Part shown: positions 26,637-35,355 of the stretch, in pieces
Numbering within the stretch: position 1 is the stretch's first letter
Layout: every line of letters starts with the position of its first letter
Origin: Amycolatopsis thermophila
Lineage (GTDB): Bacteria > Actinomycetota > Actinomycetes > Mycobacteriales > Pseudonocardiaceae
DNA: 64,000 nt
Assembly (NCBI RefSeq): GCF_030814215.1
Contig: NZ_JAUSUT010000001.1
Location: 1,736,001-1,800,000 of the forward strand
Direction: 5' to 3'
Program-made: the position numbers and the translations under genes
The notes under the pieces: model-generated
What the model saw: only the letters and a program-made list of their open reading frames with translations
Told to the model about the DNA's origin: nothing
Databases searched by the model: none

Positions 26637-28235
26637 TTACCTCCGTTTGCCTGTGAGCAGCTCGTCCGCGATCCGGGTGAACTCCTCGCCGTAGCCCGCC
26701 TGGTCGGTGCGAGCGAGCCCGCCCACCTCGACCACGGTACCTGTCCCGGCCTCGCCGTCCGGGACGACCCGCACCCACAGCCTGCGGCGTTTGACGACCA
26801 ACGACAACCCGAGCCCGAGCAGCATCGCGACGGCGAACCCGAGCACGTACGTCTGGGTGGGGTCGTGCGAGATCTGCAGCGACACGTAGCGCTGCACCCC
26901 GTCGAACCGCACCGCGGTGCCGTCGTCGAGGGTGATCGTCTGGCCGGCGGTCAGGTTCGACCGGGCGACCCGCGCCAGGCGCCCGTCGTCCACCATGGAC
27001 TGGTCGATCGAGAAGATCGACTGGCTCTGACCGGAGTCGAGGCCGAGGTCGCCGCGCATCACGTCGACCGCGACCATCGGGTTGGTCATCTGCGGGCCGC
27101 CGCCGGTGAGCACGCCGCCGTGCAGCAGGCCGTCCGGCGCGAACAGGCCGGTGATCGCCAGCTGCTTGGTGCGCCGCTCGAACGGGTCGGTGATGCCCGG
27201 CGGGTCGAACTTGGTCGCACCCTCGTTCAGTGTCCCGGTGCCGTCGGTGGGCCGCCACTGGGTCGCCTGGGTGCGCTGGGTGCCGTCCGGCCAGGTGATG
27301 GTGAAGATCGGCGAGTAGCCGTTGCCCAGCAGGTAGACGCGGTCGCCCGCGGTGCGCAGCGGCGAGTTGACCTCGAGCAGGTAGTCGCGCCACGTGCCGG
27401 TCTCCAGGTCCGCGCCGGACTGGTACTGCACGTGCGACTTGTACTGGACGGGCTGGCCCGCCTCGGTGAACTCGGCGCTGAAGTCGTTGACCTTGACGCA
27501 GAACGGCTCCAGGTCGGTGCCGTCGACGCGCAGGCCCGGGGTGAACGAGTCGTAGGCGTAGATCCCGGAGTTGCAGAACTGGGACCCGTTGGCCTGGACG
27601 ATCACCTGGCCCTCGTAGGTGTACATCTTGCCCAGCGCGAAGGCGATGATCAGGCCGAGCATCGCGAAGTGGAAGACCAGGTTGCCGGTCTCGCGCAGGT
27701 AGCCGCGCTCGGCGCTGATCGAGCGGGCCCCGTCGGCCTCCTCGCGCTCGACGGTGCGCCAGCCCTTGAGGCGGGTGCGCGCCGCGGCCAGGACCTCGTC
27801 GGCGTCGCGCGGCGTGGTCGCGCGGCTGAAGTGGGGCAGCCGGGACAGGTTGCGCGGGGTGAGCACCGGCTTGGCGCCCATCGCCTTGAAGTACTCGACG
27901 CTGCGCGGCAGCAGGCAGCCGACCAGCGAGATCATCAGCAGCAGGTAGATCGCCGAGAACCAGACGCTGGAGTAGACGTCGAAGAACTGCAGGCGGTCCA
28001 GCAGCGTGCCCCACCAGCCGTGGTCGGCGATGTACTGCGCGGTCTTCGGGGCGTTGAGCGTGCGCTGCGGCAGCAGGGCGCCGGGCAGCGCGGCGAGCGC
28101 GAGCAGGAACAGCAGGATCAGCGCGGTGCGCATCGCGGTGAGCCCGCGCCAGGTGTTGCGCAGGAGCGCCAGCACGCGCTGGGCCGGCGAGTTGCGGTAC
28201 CGCTTGGGGTCCGGCGGGGCTTCGGTGGCGGTCAC
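26637..28235 (-). CDS. resB: Cytochrome c biogenesis protein ResB
   Basis: This 532-residue partner of CcsB has three N-terminal transmembrane helices, a large extracytoplasmic domain (about residues 215-460) and a final helix near residue 470-490 (LGFAVAMLLGLGLSLVV). Segments such as YFDVYSSVWFSAIYLLL-like FFDVYSSVWFSAIY and LRETGNLVFHFAMLGLIIAF are typical of ResB. The GTG start (VTATEAPPDPK) overlaps the ccdA stop in a GTGA junction. The open frame upstream is antisense to the neighbouring genes and is not coding. Confidence 0.92.
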   Translation of the reverse strand: MTATEAPPDPKRYRNSPAQRVLALLRNTWRGLTAMRTALILLFLLALAALPGALLPQRTLNAPKTAQYIADHGWWGTLLDRLQFFDVYSSVWFSAIYLLLMISLVGCLLPRSVEYFKAMGAKPVLTPRNLSRLPHFSRATTPRDADEVLAAARTRLKGWRTVEREEADGARSISAERGYLRETGNLVFHFAMLGLIIAFALGKMYTYEGQVIVQANGSQFCNSGIYAYDSFTPGLRVDGTDLEPFCVKVNDFSAEFTEAGQPVQYKSHVQYQSGADLETGTWRDYLLEVNSPLRTAGDRVYLLGNGYSPIFTITWPDGTQRTQATQWRPTDGTGTLNEGATKFDPPGITDPFERRTKQLAITGLFAPDGLLHGGVLTGGGPQMTNPMVAVDVMRGDLGLDSGQSQSIFSIDQSMVDDGRLARVARSNLTAGQTITLDDGTAVRFDGVQRYVSLQISHDPTQTYVLGFAVAMLLGLGLSLVVKRRRLWVRVVPDGEAGTGTVVEVGGLARTDQAGYGEEFTRIADELLTGKRR

Positions 28236-29005
28236 AGCGGCAGCACCGTGTCCGTGACGAAGGCGTTGCGGATCCAGCCGACCAGCTCGCCCCACAGGCC
28301 GGTGACCAGCAGCACGCCGACGACGAGCAGCAGCACGCCGCCGAAGATCTGGACGGCGCGGCCGTTGCGCCGCAGCCAGTCGGTGGCGCGCACGGCCCAG
28401 CGCGCGCCGAACGCGATCAGCAGGAACGGCACACCCAGGCCCAGGCAGTAGACCAGGACCAGCAGGAACCCGCGGGCGCCGCTGGAGCCGGTGCCCGCGG
28501 CCAGCGACAGCACACCGGACAGGGTCGGGCCGATGCACGGCGTCCAGCCGAGGGCGAACACGGCGCCCAGCAGCGGCGCGCCGAGCAGCCCGCCACGCGG
28601 GACCCGGTGCGAGCGGACGTCCCGCTGCAGCGCCGGGATCAGGCCGAGGAAGACCAGGGCCATCGCGATGGTGATCACGCCACCGACGCGCTGCAGCAGG
28701 TCCTGGTTGACCAGCAGGGCGTCGGCGAGCCAGACCAGGCTGCCCACGCCCGCGGCGAAGACGACGGTGAAGCCGAGCACGAAGAGGCCGGCCGCCGCGA
28801 CGACGGCGTAGCGGCCCTTCTTGCGGCCCTCGTCCGCGGACACGGCGGGCGCGTCGGCACCGACGAGGGCGGCGAGGTAGGCGAGGTAACCCGGCACGAG
28901 CGGGACGACGCACGGCGAGGCGAACGAGATGGCGCCGGCGAGCAGGGCGACCCCGGCGGCGAGCAGCAGCGGCCCGGAGGTCGCCAGCTCGGTCACGGAG
29001 TTCAC
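28232..29005 (-). CDS. ccdA: Thiol-disulfide electron carrier CcdA
   Basis: This 257-residue six-helix membrane protein of the CcdA/DsbD family carries reducing power across the membrane to ResA. The two redox cysteines are in SFASPCVVPLVPGY (first helix, about residue 32) and LGWTPCIGPTLSG (about 155). The start is a GTG six bases after TACCCT, so the cytochrome c operon may begin here as a leaderless message. It is divergent from the membrane protein gene at 29,128. Confidence 0.92.
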   Translation of the reverse strand: MNSVTELATSGPLLLAAGVALLAGAISFASPCVVPLVPGYLAYLAALVGADAPAVSADEGRKKGRYAVVAAAGLFVLGFTVVFAAGVGSLVWLADALLVNQDLLQRVGGVITIAMALVFLGLIPALQRDVRSHRVPRGGLLGAPLLGAVFALGWTPCIGPTLSGVLSLAAGTGSSGARGFLLVLVYCLGLGVPFLLIAFGARWAVRATDWLRRNGRAVQIFGGVLLLVVGVLLVTGLWGELVGWIRNAFVTDTVLPL

Positions 29006-29011
29006 GGTTCG

Positions 29012-29017
29012 AGGGTA
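29012..29017 (-). promoter_or_regulatory. -10 box of ccdA, probable leaderless start
   Basis: TACCCT on the minus strand ends six bases before the ccdA GTG; no ribosome site lies between. Confidence 0.5.
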
Positions 29018-29114
29018 AGCAGTGAGTTCGGTGTGAGTTCACCGGGCTGGCCTCGGCCGATCGGCCGAGACGGCCGCGGCCCATCGTCCGAAGCGGACGC
29101 CGTGGGCGCCACCC

Positions 29115-29120
29115 TACCTT
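29115..29120 (+). promoter_or_regulatory. -10 box of the 29,128 gene, probable leaderless start
   Basis: TACCTT ends seven bases before the ATG. It is back-to-back with the ccdA promoter across about 100 bases. Confidence 0.5.
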
Positions 29121-29127
29121 TCTCGGC

Positions 29128-29694
29128 ATGACGATTCCGCTGCGTGTCCACGCGTTGCTGTCCGTGCTGGCCGGAGCGCCACCGGTGTGGGAGATCTCTC
29201 GTACCGAACTCGCCTGGCGGTCCCTGCCGTTCCTGCTCTGCTGCGCGCTCACGGCCGCCGCGCCGTGGGCCGCGCTGTACTCCAGGTGGTGGGCCGGAGT
29301 GCTGCCGGCCGCGGTGGGCGTGCTGGGCTCGGCGGCGCTCGCGCTCGCGATGGACCACCTGCCGGCCCGTCCCGAGGTGATGAACCTGCCGGTCGTGCAG
29401 GCGGCCGGGCTGCTCGCGGTGCTGGTGGTCGTGCTCCGCGACGCCGGCAGGTGGGGCGCCGCGCTCGGGGTGTCCGCGCTGACGCTGTCCGCCGCGGCCG
29501 CCGTCGCCGGGATCCAGCAGTGGGCGCGGCACACGCACGCCATCGACACGCCGCACCCGCCGACCGTCGCCGGCACCGCGTTCCTGCTGTTCGGCGGCGC
29601 GCTGGCGCTCGGCGTCTTCCTGCGCTCCGGCTACTCCGCGGCCAGCCGCTGGACCACCGGCAGCACGTCGGCGGCCAGGATGGACCTGAGGTAG
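29128..29694 (+). CDS. Hypothetical multi-pass membrane protein
   Basis: This 188-residue hydrophobic protein has about five transmembrane segments (roughly residues 30-48, 53-73, 88-104, 108-126 and 148-163). No family is recognised. Its last 64 bases overlap the convergent resA gene. The start is well supported by a -10 box seven bases upstream. Being divergent from ccdA, it may share regulation with cytochrome c maturation, but nothing in the protein shows a link. Confidence 0.7.
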   Translation: MTIPLRVHALLSVLAGAPPVWEISRTELAWRSLPFLLCCALTAAAPWAALYSRWWAGVLPAAVGVLGSAALALAMDHLPARPEVMNLPVVQAAGLLAVLVVVLRDAGRWGAALGVSALTLSAAAAVAGIQQWARHTHAIDTPHPPTVAGTAFLLFGGALALGVFLRSGYSAASRWTTGSTSAARMDLR

Positions 29695-30206
29695 ACGGCG
29701 GCGACGCGTTGCTGCTTGTCCAGGATGATCGTCGACGGCACCGCGTTGCGCGGGTACCCGGACAGGCTCAGCAGGCTGCGGCCCGGCGGGTCGTAGATCG
29801 ACGGGTAGGTCAGCTGCCGGTTGCGCACGAAGTCCTGCGGCGCCGACCGGTCGTCGTCGCGGACGTCGAGACCCAGCACCTGCACGCCCTGCGCCTGGGT
29901 CTGGGTGGCGAGCTTCTCCAGCTCCGGCGCCTCGGTGCGGCACGGCGCGCACCACTGGCCCCAGATGTTGATCACGACGACCTTGCCCGCGTAGTCGGCG
30001 ACCGAGATCGTCTTGCCCTCGGTCATCAGGTCCTCGCCGGACAGCTTCGGGATCGGCTGCCGGTCGGCGCCCTCGTAGGTGATGTCGGTCTTGCCGCCGG
30101 GCGCGACGAACTGGAAGTTGCTGCCCTGCGACACCGCATCGCTGCCGGTGCTGCACCCGGCGAGCGCGAACGCACCCGCCAGCACCGCCGCCAGTAGTCG
30201 TTTCAT
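29631..30206 (-). CDS. resA: Thiol-disulfide oxidoreductase ResA/TlpA-like lipoprotein
   Basis: This 191-residue extracytoplasmic thioredoxin-fold protein reduces the heme-binding cysteines of apocytochrome c. The lipobox LAGC (Cys18) marks it as a lipoprotein. The active site WGQWCAPCRTEAPELE has Cys86 and Cys89, and the cis-Pro loop is AVPSTIILDKQ. The ATG overlaps the phosphatase stop (ATGA). It would receive electrons from CcdA, encoded further along on the same strand. The 3' end is overlapped by the convergent gene at 29,128. Confidence 0.9.
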   Translation of the reverse strand: MKRLLAAVLAGAFALAGCSTGSDAVSQGSNFQFVAPGGKTDITYEGADRQPIPKLSGEDLMTEGKTISVADYAGKVVVINIWGQWCAPCRTEAPELEKLATQTQAQGVQVLGLDVRDDDRSAPQDFVRNRQLTYPSIYDPPGRSLLSLSGYPRNAVPSTIILDKQQRVAAVYLRSILAADVLPVVQRLAAE

Positions 30207-30829
30207 GCCCCGGTCACCTTCGGGTCGGTGGCGCCGGCCGGCTCGCTGTAGACGATCTCGCGCAGCTCCTCGCCGTCGAACACCAGGCTCGTCAGCGACG
30301 CCAGCGAGCACTGGCGGCGGCGCGGGTCGTGCCACAGCGGCTTCGCTTCGAGGAACCGGCGCAGCGTCCAGATCGGCAGCTGGTGCGACACGCACAGCGC
30401 CTCGTGCCCCTCGGCCTTGCCCCGGGCCCGCTGCACCGCGGCGAACATCCGGTGCGCGATCTCCACGTACGGCTCGCCCCAGGACGGCAGGAACGGGTTG
30501 CGCAGCTTGCTCCAGTGCCGCGGCTGGCGCAGCGCGCCGTCGCCGACCGCGACGCGCTGGCCCTCGAACTGGTTGCCCGCCTCGATCAGCCGCTCGTCGG
30601 TCTGCACGTCGAGCCGGTGCGCCGCGGCGATCGGCGCCGCCGTCTCCTGCGCGCGCTGCAGCGGCGAGGCGACGACGTGCACGATGTCGTGCGCGGCGAG
30701 CGCCTCGGCGACGGTGAGGGCCTGGCGCTTCCCGCGCTCCGACAGGTGGAACCCGGGCAGGCGGCCGTAGAGGATCCCGTCCGGGTTGTGCACTTCGCCG
30801 TGCCGCAGCAGGTGCACGATCGTCGTCAC
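30203..30829 (-). CDS. Histidine phosphatase family protein
   Basis: This 208-residue protein of the phosphoglycerate mutase superfamily has the catalytic [12 protein letters not shown] (His about residue 10) and a second His in [14 protein letters not shown]. tuberculosis has a similar gene (Rv0525) between hemL and the ccs genes. The substrate is unknown. Overlapping stop/start junctions (GTGA with hemL, ATGA with resA) place it in a hemL-to-resA translational chain. Confidence 0.88.
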   Translation of the reverse strand: MTTIVHLLRHGEVHNPDGILYGRLPGFHLSERGKRQALTVAEALAAHDIVHVVASPLQRAQETAAPIAAAHRLDVQTDERLIEAGNQFEGQRVAVGDGALRQPRHWSKLRNPFLPSWGEPYVEIAHRMFAAVQRARGKAEGHEALCVSHQLPIWTLRRFLEAKPLWHDPRRRQCSLASLTSLVFDGEELREIVYSEPAGATDPKVTGA

Positions 30830-32127
30830 TTCGCGGCCTCCGCGGCGGCCTTCGCGGCCGCGGGCAGCGCGGCCTCGATGGTCTCGAAGGCGGCGTCGTC
30901 CATCGCGGAGTTGACGAACCAGGCCTCGAACGGGCTCGGCGGCCCGTACACGCCGCGCTCCAGCAGCGCGTGGAAGAACGGCGGGAAACGCCAGGTGTCG
31001 GCGCTGGTGGCGTCGTGGTAGTTGCGCACCGGCTCCTCGCGGAAGAACACGCTGAGCAGGTTGCCGGCGTAGGCGACGTGGTGCGGGACGCTCGCCTTGG
31101 TCAGCGCCTCGGTGAACAGGGCGCCCAGGCGCTGGGAGTTGGCGTCGAGGCGGCGGTACACCTCGTCGTCGGCCGCGCGCAGGGTCGCCAGGCCGGTGGC
31201 GACGGCGACCGGGTTCCCGGACAGCGTGCCGGCCTGGTAGACCGGGCCGGTCGGCGCGAGGCGGGCCATCACGTCGGACCGGCCGCCGAACGCCGCGGCG
31301 GGCAGCCCGCCGGACATGACCTTGCCGAACGTGTAGAGGTCGCCGGGCACGCCCTCGACCCCGAACCAGCCGGAGCGGGACACCCGGAAGCCGGTCATGA
31401 CCTCGTCCATGATCAGCAGCGCTCCGTGCTCGTGGGCGACGTCACGCAGCTGCGCGTTGAAGTCCGCCTCCGGCGCGACCGCGCCCATGTTGCCCGCGGC
31501 GGCCTCGGTGATGATCGCCGCGATCGAGTCCGGGTTGTCCGCGAAGGACCGCCGCACGGCGTCGATGTCGTTGTAGGGCAGCACGATCGTGTCCGCGGCC
31601 TGGGCACCGGTCACGCCGGGCGAGGTCGGCAGGCCGAGCGTGGCGACGCCGGAACCGGCCTGGGCGAGCAGCGCGTCGACGTGGCCGTGGTAGCAGCCGG
31701 CGAACTTGATGATCTTGGCGCGGCCGGTGAACCCGCGGGCGAGGCGGATCGCGCTCATCGTCGCCTCGGTCCCGGAGTTGACCAGCCGCACCTGGTGCAC
31801 CGGGTCGACGCGGCCGATGATCTCCTCGGCCAGCTCGACCTCGCCGGTCGTCGGCGTGCCGAACGACAAACCGGAGCTCGCCGCCTCGCGCGCCGCCTCG
31901 ACGACCGCGGGGTGGGCGTGCCCGAGGATCATCGGCCCCCACGAGGACACCAGGTCCACGTAGCGGTTGCCGTCCACGTCCCACAGGTGCGGACCCTCGG
32001 CCCGCACCATGAACCGCGGCGTGCCGCCCACCGAGTTGAACGCCCGCACCGGGGAGTTCACGCCGCCCGGTGTCGCAGCGGCGGCCCGGTCGAACCATGC
32101 CCTGGACTTGTCGACTCCTTGCGTCAC
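30826..32127 (-). CDS. hemL: Glutamate-1-semialdehyde 2,1-aminomutase
   Basis: This 433-residue PLP enzyme makes 5-aminolevulinate from glutamate 1-semialdehyde, the product of HemA. The N terminus [19 protein letters not shown], the cofactor region [20 protein letters not shown] and the PLP lysine in [17 protein letters not shown] are diagnostic. The start is a GTG; AAGACT lies seven bases upstream, so it may be leaderless. The gene is about 8 kb from rex-hemA-hemC-hemD, as in mycobacteria. Confidence 0.96.
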   Translation of the reverse strand: MTQGVDKSRAWFDRAAAATPGGVNSPVRAFNSVGGTPRFMVRAEGPHLWDVDGNRYVDLVSSWGPMILGHAHPAVVEAAREAASSGLSFGTPTTGEVELAEEIIGRVDPVHQVRLVNSGTEATMSAIRLARGFTGRAKIIKFAGCYHGHVDALLAQAGSGVATLGLPTSPGVTGAQAADTIVLPYNDIDAVRRSFADNPDSIAAIITEAAAGNMGAVAPEADFNAQLRDVAHEHGALLIMDEVMTGFRVSRSGWFGVEGVPGDLYTFGKVMSGGLPAAAFGGRSDVMARLAPTGPVYQAGTLSGNPVAVATGLATLRAADDEVYRRLDANSQRLGALFTEALTKASVPHHVAYAGNLLSVFFREEPVRNYHDATSADTWRFPPFFHALLERGVYGPPSPFEAWFVNSAMDDAAFETIEAALPAAAKAAAEAAK

Positions 32128-32152
32128 AGACCCCAGTCTTGCAAAAGACCCG

Positions 32153-32485
32153 TCAGGCCTGGTTCAGGTGTCCGGCGAAGTAGCCGAAGTCGTCGGTGTC
32201 GCGGCTCTTGCGGCGGCGCTTGACGCGGGTCGCGAGCAGGACCTCGCGCACGGCGTCGACCAGCAGGATCCCGGCGACGAGACCCAGCCCGATCGCGCCG
32301 GACATCCAGCTGCCGACCCAGCGGGTGCTGGTCAGCACGGTGCCGTCGGTGAGCGTCACCACCACCGTCCGCACACCCTCGCCCCACAGCTGGAAGGCGC
32401 CCCACACGGCCACCACGGCCAGCACCACCTCGGCGAGCGCGACCAGCGCGCGCACGGGCTGGTTCAGCCGGGCCTGTTCAGTCAC
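32153..32485 (-). CDS. Hypothetical membrane protein upstream of hemL
   Basis: This 110-residue protein has two transmembrane helices (about residues 11-32 and 59-81) separated by a short loop with [20 protein letters not shown], and a basic C-terminal tail ([14 protein letters not shown]). It is the last of three consecutive small membrane-protein genes on this strand before hemL. No family is recognised. Confidence 0.65.
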   Translation of the reverse strand: MTEQARLNQPVRALVALAEVVLAVVAVWGAFQLWGEGVRTVVVTLTDGTVLTSTRWVGSWMSGAIGLGLVAGILLVDAVREVLLATRVKRRRKSRDTDDFGYFAGHLNQA

Positions 32486-32497
32486 GTGAGCAGCCTC

Positions 32498-32920
32498 TCA
32501 TGTCGCACGCGCCTCCTGCAGCGCGGTCCGCAGTGCGCCGACGTCCTTCGCCCAGGCCAGCACGACCGTGTCGTCGGTGAGGCGAAGGGGCAGCGCGTCG
32601 TACTTGTTCGGCACGGACCAGCCGCCGCCGAGGACGCGGGCACCGGTCGGGGCGCCGACGTCGGTGACCTCGGCGATCCGGTCCAGCGGCAGCTGCTCGC
32701 GGCCCTGGCACAGGGACGAGTCGGTGACCTCGACGGTCAGGAACCGCCGCCGCGCGTGGATCCACGGCGCGGTGATCGCCGCCAGTCCGAGGCCGACGAA
32801 CACCCACGCGATCGCGTGGGTGGTGCCGGTGAACAGCTCGGCGAGGTAGCCGAGCACGGCGAACCCCGGCCCGTAGGCGAGGGCCCGCCAGCTCGCTCCG
32901 CGCTCGGTGTACCGGGTCAC
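32498..32920 (-). CDS. Hypothetical membrane protein, DUF3093-like
   Basis: This 140-residue protein has two adjacent hydrophobic helices (about residues 14-50) followed by a soluble beta-rich domain (FLTVEVTDSSLCQGREQLPL...). This layout recalls DUF3093, but the resemblance is weak. The GTG start (VTRYTERGAS) overlaps the upstream stop in a GTGA junction, which supports the start and co-translation. Confidence 0.6.
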   Translation of the reverse strand: MTRYTERGASWRALAYGPGFAVLGYLAELFTGTTHAIAWVFVGLGLAAITAPWIHARRRFLTVEVTDSSLCQGREQLPLDRIAEVTDVGAPTGARVLGGGWSVPNKYDALPLRLTDDTVVLAWAKDVGALRTALQEARAT

Positions 32921-33441
32921 TGCTTGCGGCGACCGACCTTCGGGAAGAACGGCTGCACGGACGGGATGTACATCAGCGCCAGCGCGACGAGGCCGAGCAG
33001 CGTCGCGACCAGGGTGACGGTCGTGTAGAAACCCAGGACCAGCTGGAAGATCAGGGTGATCGCCATCAGGACCGTCAGGATGGTGCGGGCCGAGCGGGTG
33101 CCCTGGCGGGCCTTCCAGGCGAACAGCACGTACAGGGCCGCGAACGACACCGCACCGACCAGCAGGACCGCGAACAGCACGGTGAGCCCGTCGGCGATCC
33201 GCTCGGGGCTGATCTGCGGGTTGGTGTTCTCCCTGACCAGCCGGTCGATGGTGACCTGGCGGCCGAAGAACAACAGCGCGTACCCGATGACGAAGACCAC
33301 GCCCGAGACGACCCACAGCCAGAACGACACCTGCACCGGCCGCGGCGGGGCGGGCCGGTCGACCTCGTCACCCGGCAGGCTCGGCGCCGGGGGCAGCCCC
33401 TGGGCGCGGCGCTCGTCGTCCGATTCGTTCGCTGCGGTCAC
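32917..33441 (-). CDS. Hypothetical four-helix membrane protein
   Basis: This 174-residue protein has a Pro-rich cytoplasmic N terminus, then four transmembrane helices (about residues 43-62, 88-110, 120-140 and 145-160) and a basic end (FFPKVGRRKQ). It is the first gene of a unit running into the 32,498 gene by a GTGA overlap. No function can be assigned. Upstream lies the repeat array. Confidence 0.7.
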   Translation of the reverse strand: MTAANESDDERRAQGLPPAPSLPGDEVDRPAPPRPVQVSFWLWVVSGVVFVIGYALLFFGRQVTIDRLVRENTNPQISPERIADGLTVLFAVLLVGAVSFAALYVLFAWKARQGTRSARTILTVLMAITLIFQLVLGFYTTVTLVATLLGLVALALMYIPSVQPFFPKVGRRKQ

Positions 33442-33498
33442 CCATCAGAGACTACTGCGCCCCGAGCCGGCTTCGTCGACCCGCCGGGCGGCGGCGGC

Positions 33499-34224
33499 GC
33501 TCCCCAGCACGACACTCCCGGCGACTCCCCGCGGCAGCACGCCCGACTGGCCGCAGCGCGCGGGCAGTGCGCACCGGCGGCAGCTTCCAGCCCCCCGGCG
33601 AACGAACCCCGGTAGCGCGGCGGCGCCGGCTCCCCAGCACGGCACTCCCGCGAACGGCGGCCCGCCCTGAGCCACGGTCAGCCCCGACGCGGCGGCGACC
33701 CCGGCCACGGCAAGCCGCCGTGCGGCTCCCGGCGACGGCGAGCCTGACTGGCGGCAGCGCCCGGGCAGTGCGCACCCTCGGCAGCTCCCAGCTCCAGGCG
33801 AACGAGCCCGGAGCCCGGCGGAGCGCCGGGTCCCCCAACACGGCAATCCCGCGAACTGCAGCCCCTGAGCCGCGGTCAGCCCCGACGCAGTGGCGACCGC
33901 CGGCCACAGCAAGCCGGCCGTGCGGCGCCTCCCGGCGGCGGCAAGCCCGACCGCTAACGACGGCAAGCCGCCGTGCGGCGACTCCCCGCGGCGGCAAACC
34001 TCACTGGCCGCAGCGCCCCGGCAGTACACATCCGCAGCAGCTTCCAGCCCCATGCGAGCGAGCCCGAAGCCCGGCGGCGGCGATCGCCGGCCACGGCAAG
34101 CCGCCGTGCGGCGCCTCCCGGCGGCGGCGAGCCCGACCGCTAACCACCGCAAGCAGGTGTGTGCCGGCAGCGCGGGGGCAGTACGCACCCTCTGCAGCTT
34201 CCAGCCCCAGGCGAACGAGCCCGG
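33499..34224. repeat. Degenerate long-period repeat array between the small membrane protein genes and hemB
   Basis: The 865 bases between 33,441 and hemB hold no convincing gene. They contain four copies of module A (core CAGCTTCCAGCCC...GGCGAACGAGCCC) starting near 33,545, 33,746, 34,001 and 34,162. Module C (core CCCAGCACGGCACTCCCGCG) occurs at 33,499, 33,629 and 33,830. Module D (core GCGGTCAGCCCCGACGC) is near 33,664 and 33,861. Module B (core GGCAAGCCGCCGTGCGGC) is near 33,705, 33,904, 33,960 and 34,091. The order A-C-D-B repeats with spacings of 201, 255 and 161 bases, with B duplicated in unit 2 and C/D lost from unit 3. A 247-codon frame on the minus strand crosses the array but has no start context or known fold. 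Confidence 0.8.
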
Positions 34225-34231
34225 GTAGCGC

Positions 34232-34273
34232 GGCAGCCAAGGCGGCTGCCGGCCGGGGCAGCCCGCGCGGGCT
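34232..34273 (-). terminator. Double hairpin after hemB
   Basis: GGCAGCC / GGCTGCC (34,232-34,250, five-base loop) is followed by the perfect palindrome AGCCCGCGCGGGCT (34,260-34,273). Both lie 30-75 bases beyond the hemB stop, so hemB transcripts probably end here, next to the repeat array. Confidence 0.5.
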
Positions 34274-34306
34274 CCGGCCGCGGTCGGCTCCCGCCGCGGC
34301 GCGGGC

Positions 34307-35278
34307 TCAGTCCAGCCAGGCCGCCGCCTCGGTGGCCCAGTACGTGAGGATCATGTCGGCGCCCGCGCGGCGGATCGACGTCAGCACCTCGAGGATCGTC
34401 CGCTCGCGGTCCAGCCAGCCGTTCGCCGCGGCCGCTTCGACCATCGCGTACTCGCCGGAGATGTTGTACGCCGCCACCGGGATCGGCGACGCGTCCGCCG
34501 CCTGGCGGAGGATGTCCAGGTAGGACAGCGCGGGCTTGATCATGATCGCGTCGGCGCCCTCTTCGAGGTCCAGCTCGATCTCGCGCAGCGCCTCGCGCGC
34601 GTTGCCCGGGTCCTGCTGGTACGTCTTGCGGTCGCCCGTCAACTGCGAGTCCACCGCCTCCCGGAACGGGCCGTAGAACGCGCTCGCGTACTTCGCCGAG
34701 TAGGCCAGGATCCCGGTCTCCGCGTGCCCCGCCTCGTCCAGCGCCCGCCGGATCACGCCGACCTGGCCGTCCATCATGCCGCTCGGCCCGAGCATGTGCG
34801 CCCCGGCCTCGGCCTGGGCCACCGCCATGTCCGCGTACACCGACAGCGTCGCGTCGTTGTCGACCGCGCCACCCTCGTCCAGCACACCGCAGTGGCCGTG
34901 GTCGGTGAACTCGTCCAGACACGTGTCGGCCATCAGGACCGTCGAGTCGCCGAGCTCGGACCGCAGGTCGCGCAGGGCGACGTTCAGGATGCCGTTGTCG
35001 TCCACCGCACCCGAGCCCGTCGCGTCCCGCTCGGCGGGGATGCCGAACAGCATCAGGCCCCCGACCCCGGCCTGCACCGCCTCGACCGCCGCCTTGCGGA
35101 GCGTGTCCCGCGTGTGCTGCACGACGCCCGGCATGCTCGAGATGGGCCGCGGGGTCTCCGCCCCTTCGGCGACGAACATGGGCAGGATCAGCTGACGCGG
35201 CCGGAGCGTGGTCTCGCTGACCAGGCGACGCAGCGCCGCCGTGCTCCGCAACCGGCGGGGACGATGCTCGGGAAACAC
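34307..35278 (-). CDS. hemB: Delta-aminolevulinic acid dehydratase
   Basis: This 323-residue porphobilinogen synthase condenses two 5-aminolevulinates. Both Schiff-base lysines are visible, in [17 protein letters not shown] and [15 protein letters not shown], and [19 protein letters not shown] is the metal-site region. GTG 35,276-35,278 ([12 protein letters not shown]) is chosen over an in-frame ATG 17 codons upstream because it matches usual HemB N termini and has TACCGT seven bases before it. The hairpin upstream separates it from hemD, so it is its own transcript. Confidence 0.95.
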   Translation of the reverse strand: MFPEHRPRRLRSTAALRRLVSETTLRPRQLILPMFVAEGAETPRPISSMPGVVQHTRDTLRKAAVEAVQAGVGGLMLFGIPAERDATGSGAVDDNGILNVALRDLRSELGDSTVLMADTCLDEFTDHGHCGVLDEGGAVDNDATLSVYADMAVAQAEAGAHMLGPSGMMDGQVGVIRRALDEAGHAETGILAYSAKYASAFYGPFREAVDSQLTGDRKTYQQDPGNAREALREIELDLEEGADAIMIKPALSYLDILRQAADASPIPVAAYNISGEYAMVEAAAANGWLDRERTILEVLTSIRRAGADMILTYWATEAAAWLD

Positions 35279-35285
35279 CCCACCG

Positions 35286-35291
35286 ACGGTA
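35286..35291 (-). promoter_or_regulatory. -10 box of hemB, probable leaderless start
   Basis: TACCGT on the minus strand ends seven bases before the hemB GTG. Confidence 0.45.
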
Positions 35292-35310
35292 CTCCCGCCC
35301 CGGACAGCAC

Positions 35311-35346
35311 TCAGGGCCGCCCGTGACATCTCACGGACGGCCCTGA
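35311..35346 (-). terminator. Strong terminator after hemD
   Basis: Arms TCAGGGCCG / CGGCCCTGA and CCGTGA / TCACGG pair around the loop CATC with only one C-A mismatch, ten bases beyond the hemD stop. It ends the rex-hemA-hemC-hemD transcript before hemB. Confidence 0.8.
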
Positions 35347-35355
35347 GCAGCCGGG

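Noticed and set aside
33445-34188. 247-codon minus-strand frame across the repeat array as a real gene
   Set aside because: No ribosome site or promoter, composition follows the DNA repeats, and modules are lost and duplicated out of multiples of three. It is kept only as a possibility in the repeat finding.
33499-34224. CRISPR array
   Set aside because: Repeats are long, degenerate and unevenly spaced with no unique spacers of constant length and no cas genes nearby.
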